A stretch of DNA of 64,000 bases from Janibacter sp. DB-40 (GTDB lineage Bacteria > Actinomycetota > Actinomycetes > Actinomycetales > Dermatophilaceae): the NCBI RefSeq assembly GCF_029510815.1, contig NZ_CP120360.1:1178001-1242000 (forward strand). The letters are read 5' to 3'. The notes under the pieces were generated by a model, which saw only the letters and a list, made by a program, of their open reading frames with translations, made no database searches and was not told where the DNA came from. A program made the position numbers and the translations under genes. Shown one piece after another: positions 26,214 through 35,505 of the stretch; the first letter of the stretch is position 1; each line of letters starts with the position of its first letter.

Positions 26214-26326
26214 CAGGTCTTGAGCGCCAGCGGACAGCCCCGGCTAGCTGGCCGGCAACCCTCCTCCGCGGTGGGGTGCCCCGGGAGACGACCAGGTCCG
26301 TGGCAATCCGTCACGGTCAAGCGCGC
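26214..26326 (+). promoter_or_regulatory. SAM-IV riboswitch upstream of metY
   Basis: The leader has the SAM-IV hallmarks: GGTC-N-TGAGCGCCAGCG, GCCCCGGCTAGCTGGCCGGC, AACCCTCCTCCGCGGTGGGG, TGCCCCGGGAGACGACC. A downstream pseudoknot-forming arm runs to about 26326. The A-A-C-C-C-T junction and C-C-C-C-G-G pairing are as in actinobacterial SAM-IV. It lies behind a CATATGCT -10 (about 26201). Binding of S-adenosylmethionine is expected to reduce metY expression. It is aligned well with the second copy at 39821, differing mainly in the loops. Confidence 0.92.
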
Positions 26327-26346
26327 ACCACACCAGGAGCACAGAC

Positions 26347-27666
26347 ATGTCCGACCCGACCACGTGGAACTTCGAGACCAAGCAGATCCACGCCGGCCAG
26401 GCACCCGACCCGACGACCGGTTCGCGGGCGCTGCCGATCCACCAGACGACGTCCTACGTCTTCAAGGACACCGAGCACGCCGCGAACCTCTTCGGGCTCA
26501 AGGAGCTCGGCAACATCTACACGCGGATCATGAACCCGACCCAGGACGCGGTCGAGAACAAGATCGCCGCGCTCGAGGGTGGCGTCGCCGCCCTGATGAC
26601 CGCCTCCGGCATGTCCGCGACGACCCTCGCGCTGATGAACGTCGCCGAGGCCGGTGACCACATCGTCGCCAGCGCCGCGCTCTACGGCGGCACGGTCAAC
26701 CTCTTCCAGTACACGCTGCCGAAGTACGGCATCGAGGTCACGCTCGTCGAGGACCCGAGCGACCTGCAGGAGTGGAAGGACGCGGTCAAGCCGAACACGA
26801 AGGCCCTCTTCGGCGAGACCATCGGCAACCCCAAGGACGTCGTCCTCGACATTCAGGGCATCGCCGACATCGCCCACGGTGCCGGCGTGCCGCTGATCGT
26901 CGACAACACCATCGCCACCCCCTACGTCCTGCGTCCGATCGAGCACGGCGCCGATGTCGTCGTGCACGCCGCGACGAAGTTCCTCGGTGGCCACGGCACC
27001 TCGATCGCCGGTGTCATCGTCGACGCCGGGAAGTTCGACTACGCCGCCGACCCGGAGAAGTTCCCCAACTACAACGAGCCCGACCCGAGCTACCACGGCC
27101 TGCGCTTCGGACCGGACCTCGGCGTCAACGGCGCCATGGGGGCCAACCTGTCCTTCATCCTCAAGGCCCGCGTGCAGCTGCTGCGCGACCTCGGCCCGGC
27201 GATCTCGCCCTTCAACGCCTTCCTCATCGGGCAGGGCATCGAGACGCTCAGTCTGCGCATGGACAAGCACCTGGACAACACCCGCAAGGTCGCCGAGTAC
27301 CTCGGTGGCCACGCGCAGGTGGAGCAGGTCATCTGGGCCTCGCTGCCGACCAGTGCCAGCTTCGAGAACGCGCAGAAGTACACGCCCAAGGGCGCCGGTG
27401 CGGTCATCTCCTTCGAGATCGCCGGCGGCCACGATGCGGGCCGGAAGTTCGTCGAGGGCCTGGAGCTGCACAGCCACCTTGCCAACATCGGTGACGTGCG
27501 CTCGCTCGTGATCCACCCCGCGTCGACGACCCACTCGCAGGGCCCGGAGGAGGACCGCCTCGCCGCCGGCGTCACCCCCGGCCTGGTGCGTCTGTCCGTC
27601 GGGCTGGAGAACGTCGACGACATCATCGCCGACCTCGAGCAGGGCTTCGCCGCCGCCAACGCCTGA
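26347..27666 (+). CDS. metY: O-acetylhomoserine sulfhydrylase (aminocarboxypropyltransferase)
   Basis: A PLP enzyme that converts O-acetylhomoserine and sulfide (or methanethiol) to homocysteine (or methionine). The 439-residue protein is slightly longer than cystathionine gamma-synthase types, as usual for MetY. Seen are [12 protein letters not shown] near the N-terminus, [39 protein letters not shown], the PLP-lysine in [16 protein letters not shown], and [16 protein letters not shown] at the C-terminus. ATG 26347 lies just after the SAM-IV riboswitch, with CAGGAG as SD. Its usual partner metX is not adjacent but 12 kb downstream. Confidence 0.96.
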   Translation: MSDPTTWNFETKQIHAGQAPDPTTGSRALPIHQTTSYVFKDTEHAANLFGLKELGNIYTRIMNPTQDAVENKIAALEGGVAALMTASGMSATTLALMNVAEAGDHIVASAALYGGTVNLFQYTLPKYGIEVTLVEDPSDLQEWKDAVKPNTKALFGETIGNPKDVVLDIQGIADIAHGAGVPLIVDNTIATPYVLRPIEHGADVVVHAATKFLGGHGTSIAGVIVDAGKFDYAADPEKFPNYNEPDPSYHGLRFGPDLGVNGAMGANLSFILKARVQLLRDLGPAISPFNAFLIGQGIETLSLRMDKHLDNTRKVAEYLGGHAQVEQVIWASLPTSASFENAQKYTPKGAGAVISFEIAGGHDAGRKFVEGLELHSHLANIGDVRSLVIHPASTTHSQGPEEDRLAAGVTPGLVRLSVGLENVDDIIADLEQGFAAANA

Positions 27667-27674
27667 CCCACCTC

Positions 27675-27717
27675 GGTGGTTGAGGTGTGAGGAGCGCTAG
27701 CGACGAGCCTCGAAACC
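27675..27717. repeat. Interspersed GGTTGAGGTG...CCTCGAAACC repeat, copy 2
   Basis: GGTGGTTGAGGTGTGAGGAG ... GCCTCGAAACC, with inner palindrome AGCGCT. It has the same ends as the copy at 798-845 and lies just after metY. A third copy follows 5 bp downstream in the same orientation. Confidence 0.78.
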
Positions 27718-27722
27718 GCGTT

Positions 27723-27763
27723 GGTTGAGGTGTGAGGCCGCGCAGCGGGCGAGCCTCGAAACC
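27723..27763. repeat. Interspersed GGTTGAGGTG...CCTCGAAACC repeat, copy 3
   Basis: GGTTGAGGTGTGAGGCCGCG ... GAGCCTCGAAACC, tandem with copy 2. Inner arms differ between copies (CCGCGCAGCGGG here) while the ends are fixed. Confidence 0.78.
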
Positions 27764-27820
27764 CGCGGGGCCTGTGGACAACTCCACGGGCCCCGCGGCG
27801 TTCTTTCCTACGGTGTCCGC

Positions 27821-28117
27821 ATGGGTGACGACGGGATCTCGATCGACGGCGAGGGCATCGCCCGCCTCGGGGATCGGCTCGGGGACATCGCGGACGGACT
27901 CGAGGATGCCGCGGCGAGGACCTCCGACGTGGCCGTCCACGGGTTCCCCTCCGGCACGGGCGAGCGGGCCCTCGACGGCGTCCTCGGCGACCAGGAGCTC
28001 CTCCGGGTCGAGGCGTGCCGCACGCTGCGCGCGCTGAGGGATCTGGCCCGGCACGCCGGTGGGTGCTTCATCAGCACCGAGCAGCAGGTCGACCTGCGCT
28101 TCCGGGGCGGCTCCTGA
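27821..28117 (+). CDS. Small ESX/EspC-like protein
   Basis: 98 residues, predicted largely helical: ISIDGEGIARLGDRLGDIAD, then AAARTSDVAVHGFPSGTG, and LRALRDLARHAGGCFISTEQ. The layout resembles the ~100-residue EspC/DUF2580-type proteins linked to type VII secretion, which end in a TDQ/TEQ-like motif. Assignment is tentative. A CCTACGGT box at leaderless spacing precedes ATG 27821. It is coupled (ATGA) to the next gene, whose N-terminus is WXG-like. Confidence 0.6.
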   Translation: MGDDGISIDGEGIARLGDRLGDIADGLEDAAARTSDVAVHGFPSGTGERALDGVLGDQELLRVEACRTLRALRDLARHAGGCFISTEQQVDLRFRGGS

Positions 28118-29292
28118 TGGCCCTGCGGATGTTCCACACCGAGCTGGGGGAGCCGGACCTCCTGCGGACCCGGGCGTGGGCCATGCGTGCCCGAGCCGAT
28201 GCGATGTGGGAGGCGGCGGCGCGGCTGCACGAGGTCTCGACGAAGGGGGTGTGGGACTCGCCGTCGGGCGTCACCTTCGCCTCGCGGGTGGACGAGTGCC
28301 CGCAGATGCTGCACCGCCTCGCCAGCACGCTGTCCGACGCGGCGCAGGTGATCGAGCCCTACGCGGACCTGCTCGCCGAGTCCCAGCGCGTCATGCGGAT
28401 CGAGCGTGCGGCCTACGAGGAGCACGTGGCGACCTCGGACGCACTCGAGGCGCAGCTGGCCCAGCTGTCTCCCGAGGACCCGCGGTACGTGTCGGTGGAC
28501 CGGCAGTGGCGCGATGCGGCAGACGAGCGGGAGTTCGCCAAGCGGCGCTACGAGCGCGAGGGCGAGCAGGCGACGCTCGACGAGGAGGCCGTCGCCAGAC
28601 GCCTGGCGGACATCGGGGCCGACGCGAGCGACCCGTGGGGTTACGACCTCTTCGAGGGGTTGAGCGACCTCGGTCGGAGCCGGGCCGTCGACAACGTCCT
28701 GACGGACTTCGTGCCGCATCTGCGCCTGGTGGCACTGCTGCAGTTCGGCGACGCGATCGGCAAGCTCGGTCTGCGTGCCTTCTACGGCCAGGGCAGCTAC
28801 TCGGGCGCGGGGAGGGCCGCACGACAGACGCTCTTCAACGTGGTGAAGGCCCCCCTGGGTGCCGGCGCCAAGGCCGACGACGCCGCACGGCGGACGAGCC
28901 GCGCGAGCGAGACCGCCGCGGCGAAGTCACGCCACGGCGATCCCGTCGGGGCATCCGGGAGCGGGTCGAAGCGTCTGCGGCACAAGGCCGGGACCAAGGT
29001 CCGGCAGACGACGTCAGGGGCGAGGGTCCGCGCCAAGCACGCCGTGCAGGATGGCTTCGAGCACGCCACCGGCACGCGCCTGATCAACAACATGACCTCC
29101 GACTGGGCGGCCATCGCGGGGGCGGGCCACGTGACGAAGGGGGCGCACGTCCTGAAGTACTCGGTCGCCGCCGCGGACACGGTCGACGGCACCGTCCGAT
29201 CTGCGCGCACGACGGCCGGCGTGCTCAAGCCCCTCGCCGGGACGGACACGCGCAGGGATCGGCGAGAGGCCCCGGAGAGGGCGTCGCGCTGA
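28117..29292 (+). CDS. WXG-like large protein, putative type VII secretion substrate
   Basis: 391 residues. The first 100 are helical with VWDSPSGVTFASRVDE, resembling the W-x-G...F hinge of WXG100 proteins. A coiled-coil-like charged middle (about 115-180) is followed by Gly/Ala segments and an Arg/Lys/Ser-rich region (about 250-310). The C-terminal quarter (LINNMTSDWAAIAGAGHVTKGAHV) has no recognised toxin domain. Overlap ATGA with the small upstream gene suggests a stoichiometric pair, as in Esx/LXG systems. No secretion ATPase or immunity gene is visible next to it. The role is inferred from architecture only. Confidence 0.62.
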   Translation: MALRMFHTELGEPDLLRTRAWAMRARADAMWEAAARLHEVSTKGVWDSPSGVTFASRVDECPQMLHRLASTLSDAAQVIEPYADLLAESQRVMRIERAAYEEHVATSDALEAQLAQLSPEDPRYVSVDRQWRDAADEREFAKRRYEREGEQATLDEEAVARRLADIGADASDPWGYDLFEGLSDLGRSRAVDNVLTDFVPHLRLVALLQFGDAIGKLGLRAFYGQGSYSGAGRAARQTLFNVVKAPLGAGAKADDAARRTSRASETAAAKSRHGDPVGASGSGSKRLRHKAGTKVRQTTSGARVRAKHAVQDGFEHATGTRLINNMTSDWAAIAGAGHVTKGAHVLKYSVAAADTVDGTVRSARTTAGVLKPLAGTDTRRDRREAPERASR

Positions 29293-29335
29293 ATTCCGTT
29301 GCGCCCCCGCGCGCGACCGGTGGAGGATCGAGTGC

Positions 29336-30601
29336 ATGACCTCGCGCGTGACCGTCCACCGGATCGACCCGCAGGACCCGGCCGGGGCCGAGGCGGTCCT
29401 GGACCTCGACCAGCTCGTCTGGGCCGACGACCTGCGCACCCCGCGCGAGGTCGCGCTCGCCGACACCCCGACCAGGGCGGCGTGGATCGCCCGGGTCGAC
29501 GGCGAGGACGCCGGCATCGCCGCGTCGTGGGACATCGAGCTGTCGGTCCCCGCGGCTGGTGACGGCGCCTCCCTTCGCCCGGTCGAGGGTCTGACCTGGG
29601 TCGGGGTGCACCCCGACCACCGACGCCGGGGCGTGCTCACCGCGCTCATCCGTGAGCACCTGCGGTGGACGCGCCACGAGCAGGGCCGACCGATCAGCGT
29701 CCTCAAGGCCTCCGAGCCGGGGATCTACGGTCGCTTCGGCTACGGCGTCGCCAGCTCGACGATGATGTCCTCCTTCGCCCGGGGGACGACCTTCGCGGCC
29801 CCACCGGCCGTCCGGGAGCTCGCGGACGCGACGACCCTGCGCACGAGGACCGCGAGCCCCGAGCAGGGCAGGCGCTGGCACGAGCTGGCCAGGGAGTGCG
29901 CCCGCACCGGCGCCGGTCACGTCGTGCGCAGCGCGCAGGACAGCGAGCGGCTCCTCCTCGATCACCCCGAGAGCCGGGGGAGCCGCGAGCCCGCACGCCT
30001 GGTGTGGGCCACCCGGGAGGGGCGGGACGTCGGCGTCGCCCACTTCCACCGCTCGCCGAAGTGGAGCGAGGGCCGAGCCGAGGGGCGGGTCGGCGTCTTC
30101 TTCCTCCTCTCCGCGGACGCGGGTGCCCGGCTGGCGCTCGCCGAGCGTCTCGTCGACATCGACCTCATGGCCACCACCGAGTACTGGGTCGCCCCCGACG
30201 ACGTCCTCGCCCTGTGGCTGCCGTCGCCGCGGTCCGTCGGTGGCAGCGGCATGACCGACAACCTCTGGCTGCGCCTGGTCGACCTGCCGGCCGCCGTCGC
30301 CGAGCGCGGGCACGCCGCGGACGTGGACCTGGTCGTCGGGGTGCGTGACGAGATCCTCCCGGACAACGCCCGCAGCTGGCGCTGGACCGCCACCGGCGGC
30401 ACCGGCGCCGTGAGCCGCACCGACGCCACGCCGGACGTCACCCTCGACATCGGCGACCTCGGCGCGGTCTGGCTCGGCGGGCAGACCCTCGCGGCACGGA
30501 CCGCGGCCGGCTTCGTCGCCGAGCACCGCCCCGGCGCCGTGGCCGAGCTCGACGCCGCCCTGCGCACCGCGGTCGGCCCGGTCGGGACGATCGACTTCTG
30601 A
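29336..30601 (+). CDS. eis: Eis family GNAT N-acetyltransferase
   Basis: A 421-residue tripartite acetyltransferase. The first GNAT domain has acetyl-CoA motif A (VGVHPDHRRRGVLTAL) and the Eis-type ISVLKASEPGIYGRFGYGV. A second, degenerate GNAT domain (about 180-300) and a C-terminal SCP2-like domain follow, ending GTIDF. The terminal Phe carboxylate acts as catalytic base in mycobacterial Eis, and it is conserved here. Eis enzymes acetylate amines, including aminoglycosides; activity toward drugs is not shown by sequence. ATG 29336 is preceded by TGGAGGATCGAG. Confidence 0.92.
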   Translation: MTSRVTVHRIDPQDPAGAEAVLDLDQLVWADDLRTPREVALADTPTRAAWIARVDGEDAGIAASWDIELSVPAAGDGASLRPVEGLTWVGVHPDHRRRGVLTALIREHLRWTRHEQGRPISVLKASEPGIYGRFGYGVASSTMMSSFARGTTFAAPPAVRELADATTLRTRTASPEQGRRWHELARECARTGAGHVVRSAQDSERLLLDHPESRGSREPARLVWATREGRDVGVAHFHRSPKWSEGRAEGRVGVFFLLSADAGARLALAERLVDIDLMATTEYWVAPDDVLALWLPSPRSVGGSGMTDNLWLRLVDLPAAVAERGHAADVDLVVGVRDEILPDNARSWRWTATGGTGAVSRTDATPDVTLDIGDLGAVWLGGQTLAARTAAGFVAEHRPGAVAELDAALRTAVGPVGTIDF

Positions 30602-30632
30602 CGACGACAAGGGCGCACGTATCGTGACCCGC

Positions 30633-33600
30633 ATGACCGCCCCTGTCCGTGAACCCGTCGCGGCGGCGGACCTGCACTACGCCGAGGAGCTGCCGGTCGT
30701 CGCCCGCAAGGACGACATCGCGCAGGCGCTGCAGGAGCACCAGGTCGTCATCGTCGCGGGGGAGACCGGCTCCGGCAAGACCACCCAGCTGCCCAAGATC
30801 GCCCTCGAGGTCGGGCGCGGCACGAGCGGCCAGATCGGGCACACCCAGCCCCGCCGCATCGCCGCGCGCTCGGTCGCCGAGCGGATAGCTCACGAGATGC
30901 AGGTCCAGCTCGGGGAGCTGATCGGCTACCAGGTGCGCTTCGCCGACCACAGCAGCGACGCCACCGCGGTGAAGGTCATGACCGACGGCATCCTGCTCAA
31001 CGAGATGCAGCGCGACCGGGACCTGCGCCGCTACGACACGATCATCATCGACGAGGCCCACGAGCGGTCCCTGAACATCGACTTCATCCTCGGCTACCTC
31101 AAGCAGCTCCTCCCGCGCCGACCCGACCTGAAGGTCATCATCACCTCGGCGACGATCGACCCGGAGCGCTTCGCCGCCCACTTCGCGGACGCGAGCGGCG
31201 ACCCCGCCCCGATCATCGAGGTCTCCGGCCGCACCTACCCGGTCGAGGTCCGCTACCGCCCCCTCGAGGACCCCGAGAAGGACGGTGACGACGGCGAGAA
31301 GAGCGGCGGGGACTCCGACCAGGTCACCGGCATCTGCCGCGCGGTCGAGGAGCTGTGGACGGAGCCCGACCCGGGTGGTCCGCGCGACGTGCTCGTCTTC
31401 CTGTCGGGGGAGCGGGAGATCCGCGACGCGCAGGAGGCCCTGACGTCGATGCAGCTGCCCGACACCGAGATCGTCCCGCTCTACGCACGCCTGTCCGCCG
31501 CCGAGCAGCACCGCGTCTTCTCCTCGCACACCGGGCGCCGGATCGTGCTGGCCACCAACGTCGCCGAGACCTCGCTGACCGTCCCCGGCATCCGCTACGT
31601 CATCGACGTGGGCACCGCCCGCATCTCGCGCTACTCCCAGCGCACCAAGGTCCAGCGCCTGCCGATCGAGCGCGTCTCCCAGGCCTCGGCGAACCAGCGG
31701 GCCGGCCGCTGCGGGCGCATCGCCGAGGGCATCTGCATCCGGCTGTACTCGCAGGAGGACTTCGAGTCGCGCCCGGAGTTCACCGACCCGGAGATCCTGC
31801 GCACCAACCTCGCCAGCGTCATCCTGCAGATGACCTCCCTCGGCCTCGGGGACGTCGCGCGCTTCCCCTTCGTCGAGCCCCCGGACGCCCGCCAGATCAC
31901 CGACGGTGTGCGCCTGCTGCAGGAGCTGCAGGCCTTCGACACCGAGGGCACGGTGACCGCGGCAGCCAAGAGCGCGAAGGGGGACCGCCGCGGGCGTCGC
32001 GGCGGTGGCCGGCGCCTCACGCCGACGGGGAAGACGCTGGCCCGCCTGCCCGTCGACCCGCGCCTGGGCCGGATGCTCATCGAGGCCGACCGCCTCGGCT
32101 GCACCACCGAGGTGCTCGTCATCGTCGCCGCGATGTCGATCCAGGACCCGCGCGAGCGGCCGGTCGACAAGCGCTCGCAGGCCGACCAGCAGCACGCGCG
32201 CTTCCGCCAGGAGGGCTCGGACTTCGCCGGCTGGTGGCACCTGTGGACCTACCTCAAGGACCAGCAGAAGGCGTTGTCCGGCAGCGCCTTCCGTCGGATG
32301 TGCAAGCGCGAGTACCTGCACTACCTGCGCATCCGCGAGTGGCAGGACCTGCACGCCCAGCTCAAGCGGGCCGCCAAGCAGCAGAAGCTCGACACCCGCC
32401 AGCGCACCGCCGCCCGCGACGCCGACCCGGACTGGGACACGATCCACCAGGCGCTGCTGACCGGCCTGCTCAGCCACATCGGTCTGCGGGACGAGGACAA
32501 GCGCGACTACCTCGGCGCCCGCGGCGCCCGCTTCTCCATCCAGCCGGGCACGACCAACTTCCGGCGGCAACCCCCCTTCGTCATGGCGGGGGAGCTCGTG
32601 GAGACCTCGCGGCTGTGGGCCCGCTCGACCGCCCGCATCGACCCGGTCTGGGCCGAGCGAGCCGGTGCCCACCTGGTCAAGCGGACCTACTCCGAGCCGC
32701 GCTGGAGCAAGAAGGCCGCCTCGGTCCTCGCGACCGAGCGGGTGACCCTCTTCGGCGTCCCGCTCGTCGTCGGCCGGCCCGTCTCCTACGGGAAGATCGA
32801 CCCGGTCGTCAGCCGTGAGCTGTTCATCCGGCACGCGCTCGTCGAGGGGGACTGGGACGGCCGGCACGACTTCCTCACCGCCAACCGCCGGCTCGTGCGG
32901 CGCCTCGAGCAGCTCGAGGAGCGGGCCCGCCGGCGTGACCTCCTCGTCGACGAGGAGGACATCGTCGAGTTCTACGACGAGCGGGTGCCGGCGCAGGTCG
33001 TCTCCGGGGCGCACTTCGACTCGTGGTGGAAGAAGGCCCGGCACGAGCAGCCCGAGCTGCTCACCCTCACCGAGGAGCGCCTCACTCGCACCGGCGCCGA
33101 GGCGGTGAGCACGAGCGACTACCCGAAGCGCTGGCGCAGCGACGGCATCGAGCTCGCCGTCACCTACCAGTTCGAGCCCGGGCAGGAGGACGACGGGGTG
33201 ACCGTCCACGTACCCGTCGACGTGCTCAACCAGCTGACCCCGACCGGCTTCGACTGGCAGGTGCCCGGGTTGCGCGCCGAGCTCGTCGCCGCCCTGATCA
33301 AGTCCCTGCCCAAGGCCACCCGGCGCCACCTCGTGCCCGCCCCGGATCACGCCCGCGCCGCCCTGGCCGAGCTCGACCCGGACGCCGGCACGTCGATCAC
33401 CAGCCAGCTGTCCAGCGTCCTCGGCCGTCGTGCCGGGCTGCGCATCGACGAGGGGGAGTGGGACTGGTCGAAGGTCCCCGACCACCTGCGGGTGACCTTC
33501 GCCGTCGAGGACCAGCGCCGCCGGCGCCTCGGCCGCGGCAAGGACCTCACCGAGCTCGCCGAGCAGATGGCCGGCCACCTGCAGCAGCGCATGTCGCGCG

Positions 33601-34487
33601 CCGGCGCCTCCATCGAGCGCACCGGCCTGACCGGGTGGGACGTCGAGGACCTGCCGGAGACCTTCACCACGAAGGCGGGCAAGCACACCGTGGTCGGCCA
33701 CCCGGCCCTCGTGGACGAAGGGGGGTCCGTCGCCCTGCGCGTCCTGCCGGACGAGCAGCAGGCCCGCGCCGCCCACCGCGACGGCGTGCGCCGCCTCCTC
33801 CTGCTGAACACGAGCCCGCCGTGGAAGCGCGTGCTTGCCCGGCTGACGAACGAGCAGAAGCTCGCCCTCGCGGACAACCCCCACGGCTCCGTCCCGAAGC
33901 TCCTCGAGGACGCCCTCGCCGCCGCCGTCGACGACATCGTCAGCCAGCACGTCGACGGGCCGGTGCGCACCGCCGCGGCCTTCGAGGAGGCCCTGAAGGC
34001 CACCCGCACGCACGTCGCCCAACGCGTGCTGTCGATCGTCGCCGAGGTCGAGCCGGTGCTCGCCCAGCGCAGCGAGGTGCTGCGCCTGCTGCAGCGGATG
34101 ACGGCACCCGCGCTGTCGGTGACGGTCGCCGACGCCCGCGCCCAGCTCGACGGGCTCGTGCGGCCGGGTTTCATCGCCGACACCGGTGTGGCGAAGCTGC
34201 CCGACCTGCGCCGCTACCTGCGCGGGATCCTCGTGCGCCTGGAGCGCGCCGCGGAGAACCCGCGCCGCGACGCCGGCCACCAGGAGGCGATCGACTCCGT
34301 GGAGTCCGCTTACGCCGACCTGCTCGATGCGCTGTCCCCCCTTCGCCGCCGGGCCCAGGACGTCGTCGACATCGGCTGGATGATCGAGGAGCTGCGCGTC
34401 TCCCTGTTCGCCCAGTCCCTGGGGACGGCCTACTCCGTCTCCGCCAAGCGCGTGCGCGCCGCCATCGCCGCGGTGCCGAGGGACTGA
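30633..34487 (+). CDS. hrpA: ATP-dependent RNA helicase HrpA
   Basis: A 1284-residue DEAH-box helicase that in E. coli acts on mRNA and rescues stalled ribosomes. Motifs: GETGSGKTTQLPK (I), QPRRIAARSVAERI (Ia), DEAHERS (II), TSATIDPERF (III), ATNVAETSLTVPGIRYV and QRAGRCGRI (VI). The HA2 and OB-fold region and the long C-terminal DUF3418 block (about 670-1280) follow, so the chain is full length. The Lys/Arg-rich insert near 455 (GDRRGRRGGGRR) sits where linkers vary. A TATCGT box (30620-30625) at leaderless spacing supports ATG 30633. A hairpin begins right after the stop codon. Confidence 0.96.
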   Translation: MTAPVREPVAAADLHYAEELPVVARKDDIAQALQEHQVVIVAGETGSGKTTQLPKIALEVGRGTSGQIGHTQPRRIAARSVAERIAHEMQVQLGELIGYQVRFADHSSDATAVKVMTDGILLNEMQRDRDLRRYDTIIIDEAHERSLNIDFILGYLKQLLPRRPDLKVIITSATIDPERFAAHFADASGDPAPIIEVSGRTYPVEVRYRPLEDPEKDGDDGEKSGGDSDQVTGICRAVEELWTEPDPGGPRDVLVFLSGEREIRDAQEALTSMQLPDTEIVPLYARLSAAEQHRVFSSHTGRRIVLATNVAETSLTVPGIRYVIDVGTARISRYSQRTKVQRLPIERVSQASANQRAGRCGRIAEGICIRLYSQEDFESRPEFTDPEILRTNLASVILQMTSLGLGDVARFPFVEPPDARQITDGVRLLQELQAFDTEGTVTAAAKSAKGDRRGRRGGGRRLTPTGKTLARLPVDPRLGRMLIEADRLGCTTEVLVIVAAMSIQDPRERPVDKRSQADQQHARFRQEGSDFAGWWHLWTYLKDQQKALSGSAFRRMCKREYLHYLRIREWQDLHAQLKRAAKQQKLDTRQRTAARDADPDWDTIHQALLTGLLSHIGLRDEDKRDYLGARGARFSIQPGTTNFRRQPPFVMAGELVETSRLWARSTARIDPVWAERAGAHLVKRTYSEPRWSKKAASVLATERVTLFGVPLVVGRPVSYGKIDPVVSRELFIRHALVEGDWDGRHDFLTANRRLVRRLEQLEERARRRDLLVDEEDIVEFYDERVPAQVVSGAHFDSWWKKARHEQPELLTLTEERLTRTGAEAVSTSDYPKRWRSDGIELAVTYQFEPGQEDDGVTVHVPVDVLNQLTPTGFDWQVPGLRAELVAALIKSLPKATRRHLVPAPDHARAALAELDPDAGTSITSQLSSVLGRRAGLRIDEGEWDWSKVPDHLRVTFAVEDQRRRRLGRGKDLTELAEQMAGHLQQRMSRAGASIERTGLTGWDVEDLPETFTTKAGKHTVVGHPALVDEGGSVALRVLPDEQQARAAHRDGVRRLLLLNTSPPWKRVLARLTNEQKLALADNPHGSVPKLLEDALAAAVDDIVSQHVDGPVRTAAAFEEALKATRTHVAQRVLSIVAEVEPVLAQRSEVLRLLQRMTAPALSVTVADARAQLDGLVRPGFIADTGVAKLPDLRRYLRGILVRLERAAENPRRDAGHQEAIDSVESAYADLLDALSPLRRRAQDVVDIGWMIEELRVSLFAQSLGTAYSVSAKRVRAAIAAVPRD

Positions 34488-34515
34488 TACGAACGACTGC
34501 AGGCAGTAGTTCGTA
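34488..34515 (+). terminator. Hairpin terminator after hrpA
   Basis: A 13-bp stem with one mismatch (TACGAACGACTGC / GCAGTAGTTCGTA) abuts the hrpA stop codon directly. It is AT-richer than the surroundings. Confidence 0.7.
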
Positions 34516-34590
34516 CCGGGAGCCGGGGGAATGGGCCGACCACCCGGGTCGTTGACACAATGAGTGCTGAACCGACAAGGAGGACCTGAC

Positions 34591-35505
34591 GTGGCCGAGC
34601 GCCTCTACCGTTACGAGGTCGACACCGACCCCACGGCCCTGGAGCCGGGGCCGATGATCGTCGCCTTCGACGGCTTCTTCGACGCAGGGATGGCCCAGCG
34701 CCTCCTCGTCGACCACCTGCTCGAGGTCAGTGAGCCGACCGTCGTCGCGTCCTTCGACGTCGACTCCCTCGTGGACTACCGCTCACGACGGCCGGTCATC
34801 ACTTTCGACGCCAACCGGTACACCGACTACAACGACCCGGCGCTGGTGCTCTACCACCTGACCGACCGTGACGGCCAGAGCTACTACATCCTCGCCGGGC
34901 CGGAGCCGGACTACCGGTGGGAGGCGATGATCTCCGCCATCACCACGCTCATGGACGAGGTCGGCATCTCCCTCGCGGTGCACGCCCACGGCATCCCGAT
35001 GGCCGTGCCGCACTCCCGCCCCGTCGGCATGACCGTCCACGGCAGCAACGAGCGGCTCATCGGTGAGCACAAGCCCGTCTTCGGCACCGTCCAGGTGCCC
35101 GCGAGCCTCGCCGCGCTCCTCGAGATGCGGCTGGGGGAGGCCGACCGCGACGCCGTCGGCTTCAGCCTGCACGTCCCGCACTACCTGGCGCAGTCGACCT
35201 TCCACGACGCGGCGTTGACCGCGCTCAACGCCGTCGTCGACGTCACCGGCCTCAACCTCGCCAACGACGCGCTCGCCGAGGCCGCCCGCGAGGGCCGGCT
35301 GCAGATCGAGCGCGAGGTCGAGGAGAACGACGAGGTCCGCGAGGCCGTCCAGGCGCTCGAGCGTCAGTACGACGTGCACCTGCGCGGCCTCGAGCGGCCC
35401 AGCCTGCTCGCCGGCGAGGGGCAGGACCTGCCGTCGGCGGACCAGCTCGGCGCGGAGTTCGAGGACTTCCTGCGCACCCGGGACGACTCCTCCGACTCCC
35501 AGTAG
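34591..35505 (+). CDS. PAC2 family protein (proteasome assembly chaperone-like)
   Basis: A 304-residue protein of the actinobacterial PAC2 family. It begins AERLYRYEVD and has MIVAFDGFFDAGMAQRLLVD, SFDVDSLVDYRSRRPVI, YYILAGPEPDYRWE, HAHGIPMAVPHSRP and a C-terminal Glu-rich helical tail. The archaeal/eukaryotic relatives chaperone proteasome alpha-subunits; the actinobacterial members' role is not established. GTG 34591 is preceded by AAGGAGG. The preceding 100 bp contain the hrpA hairpin and a plausible CACAAT -10. Confidence 0.88.
   Translation: MAERLYRYEVDTDPTALEPGPMIVAFDGFFDAGMAQRLLVDHLLEVSEPTVVASFDVDSLVDYRSRRPVITFDANRYTDYNDPALVLYHLTDRDGQSYYILAGPEPDYRWEAMISAITTLMDEVGISLAVHAHGIPMAVPHSRPVGMTVHGSNERLIGEHKPVFGTVQVPASLAALLEMRLGEADRDAVGFSLHVPHYLAQSTFHDAALTALNAVVDVTGLNLANDALAEAAREGRLQIEREVEENDEVREAVQALERQYDVHLRGLERPSLLAGEGQDLPSADQLGAEFEDFLRTRDDSSDSQ

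Noticed and set aside
30438..34280. Long minus-strand open frame opposite hrpA (about 1280 codons)
   Set aside because: Low-complexity composition typical of antisense GC-rich DNA. HrpA on the plus strand is unambiguous.
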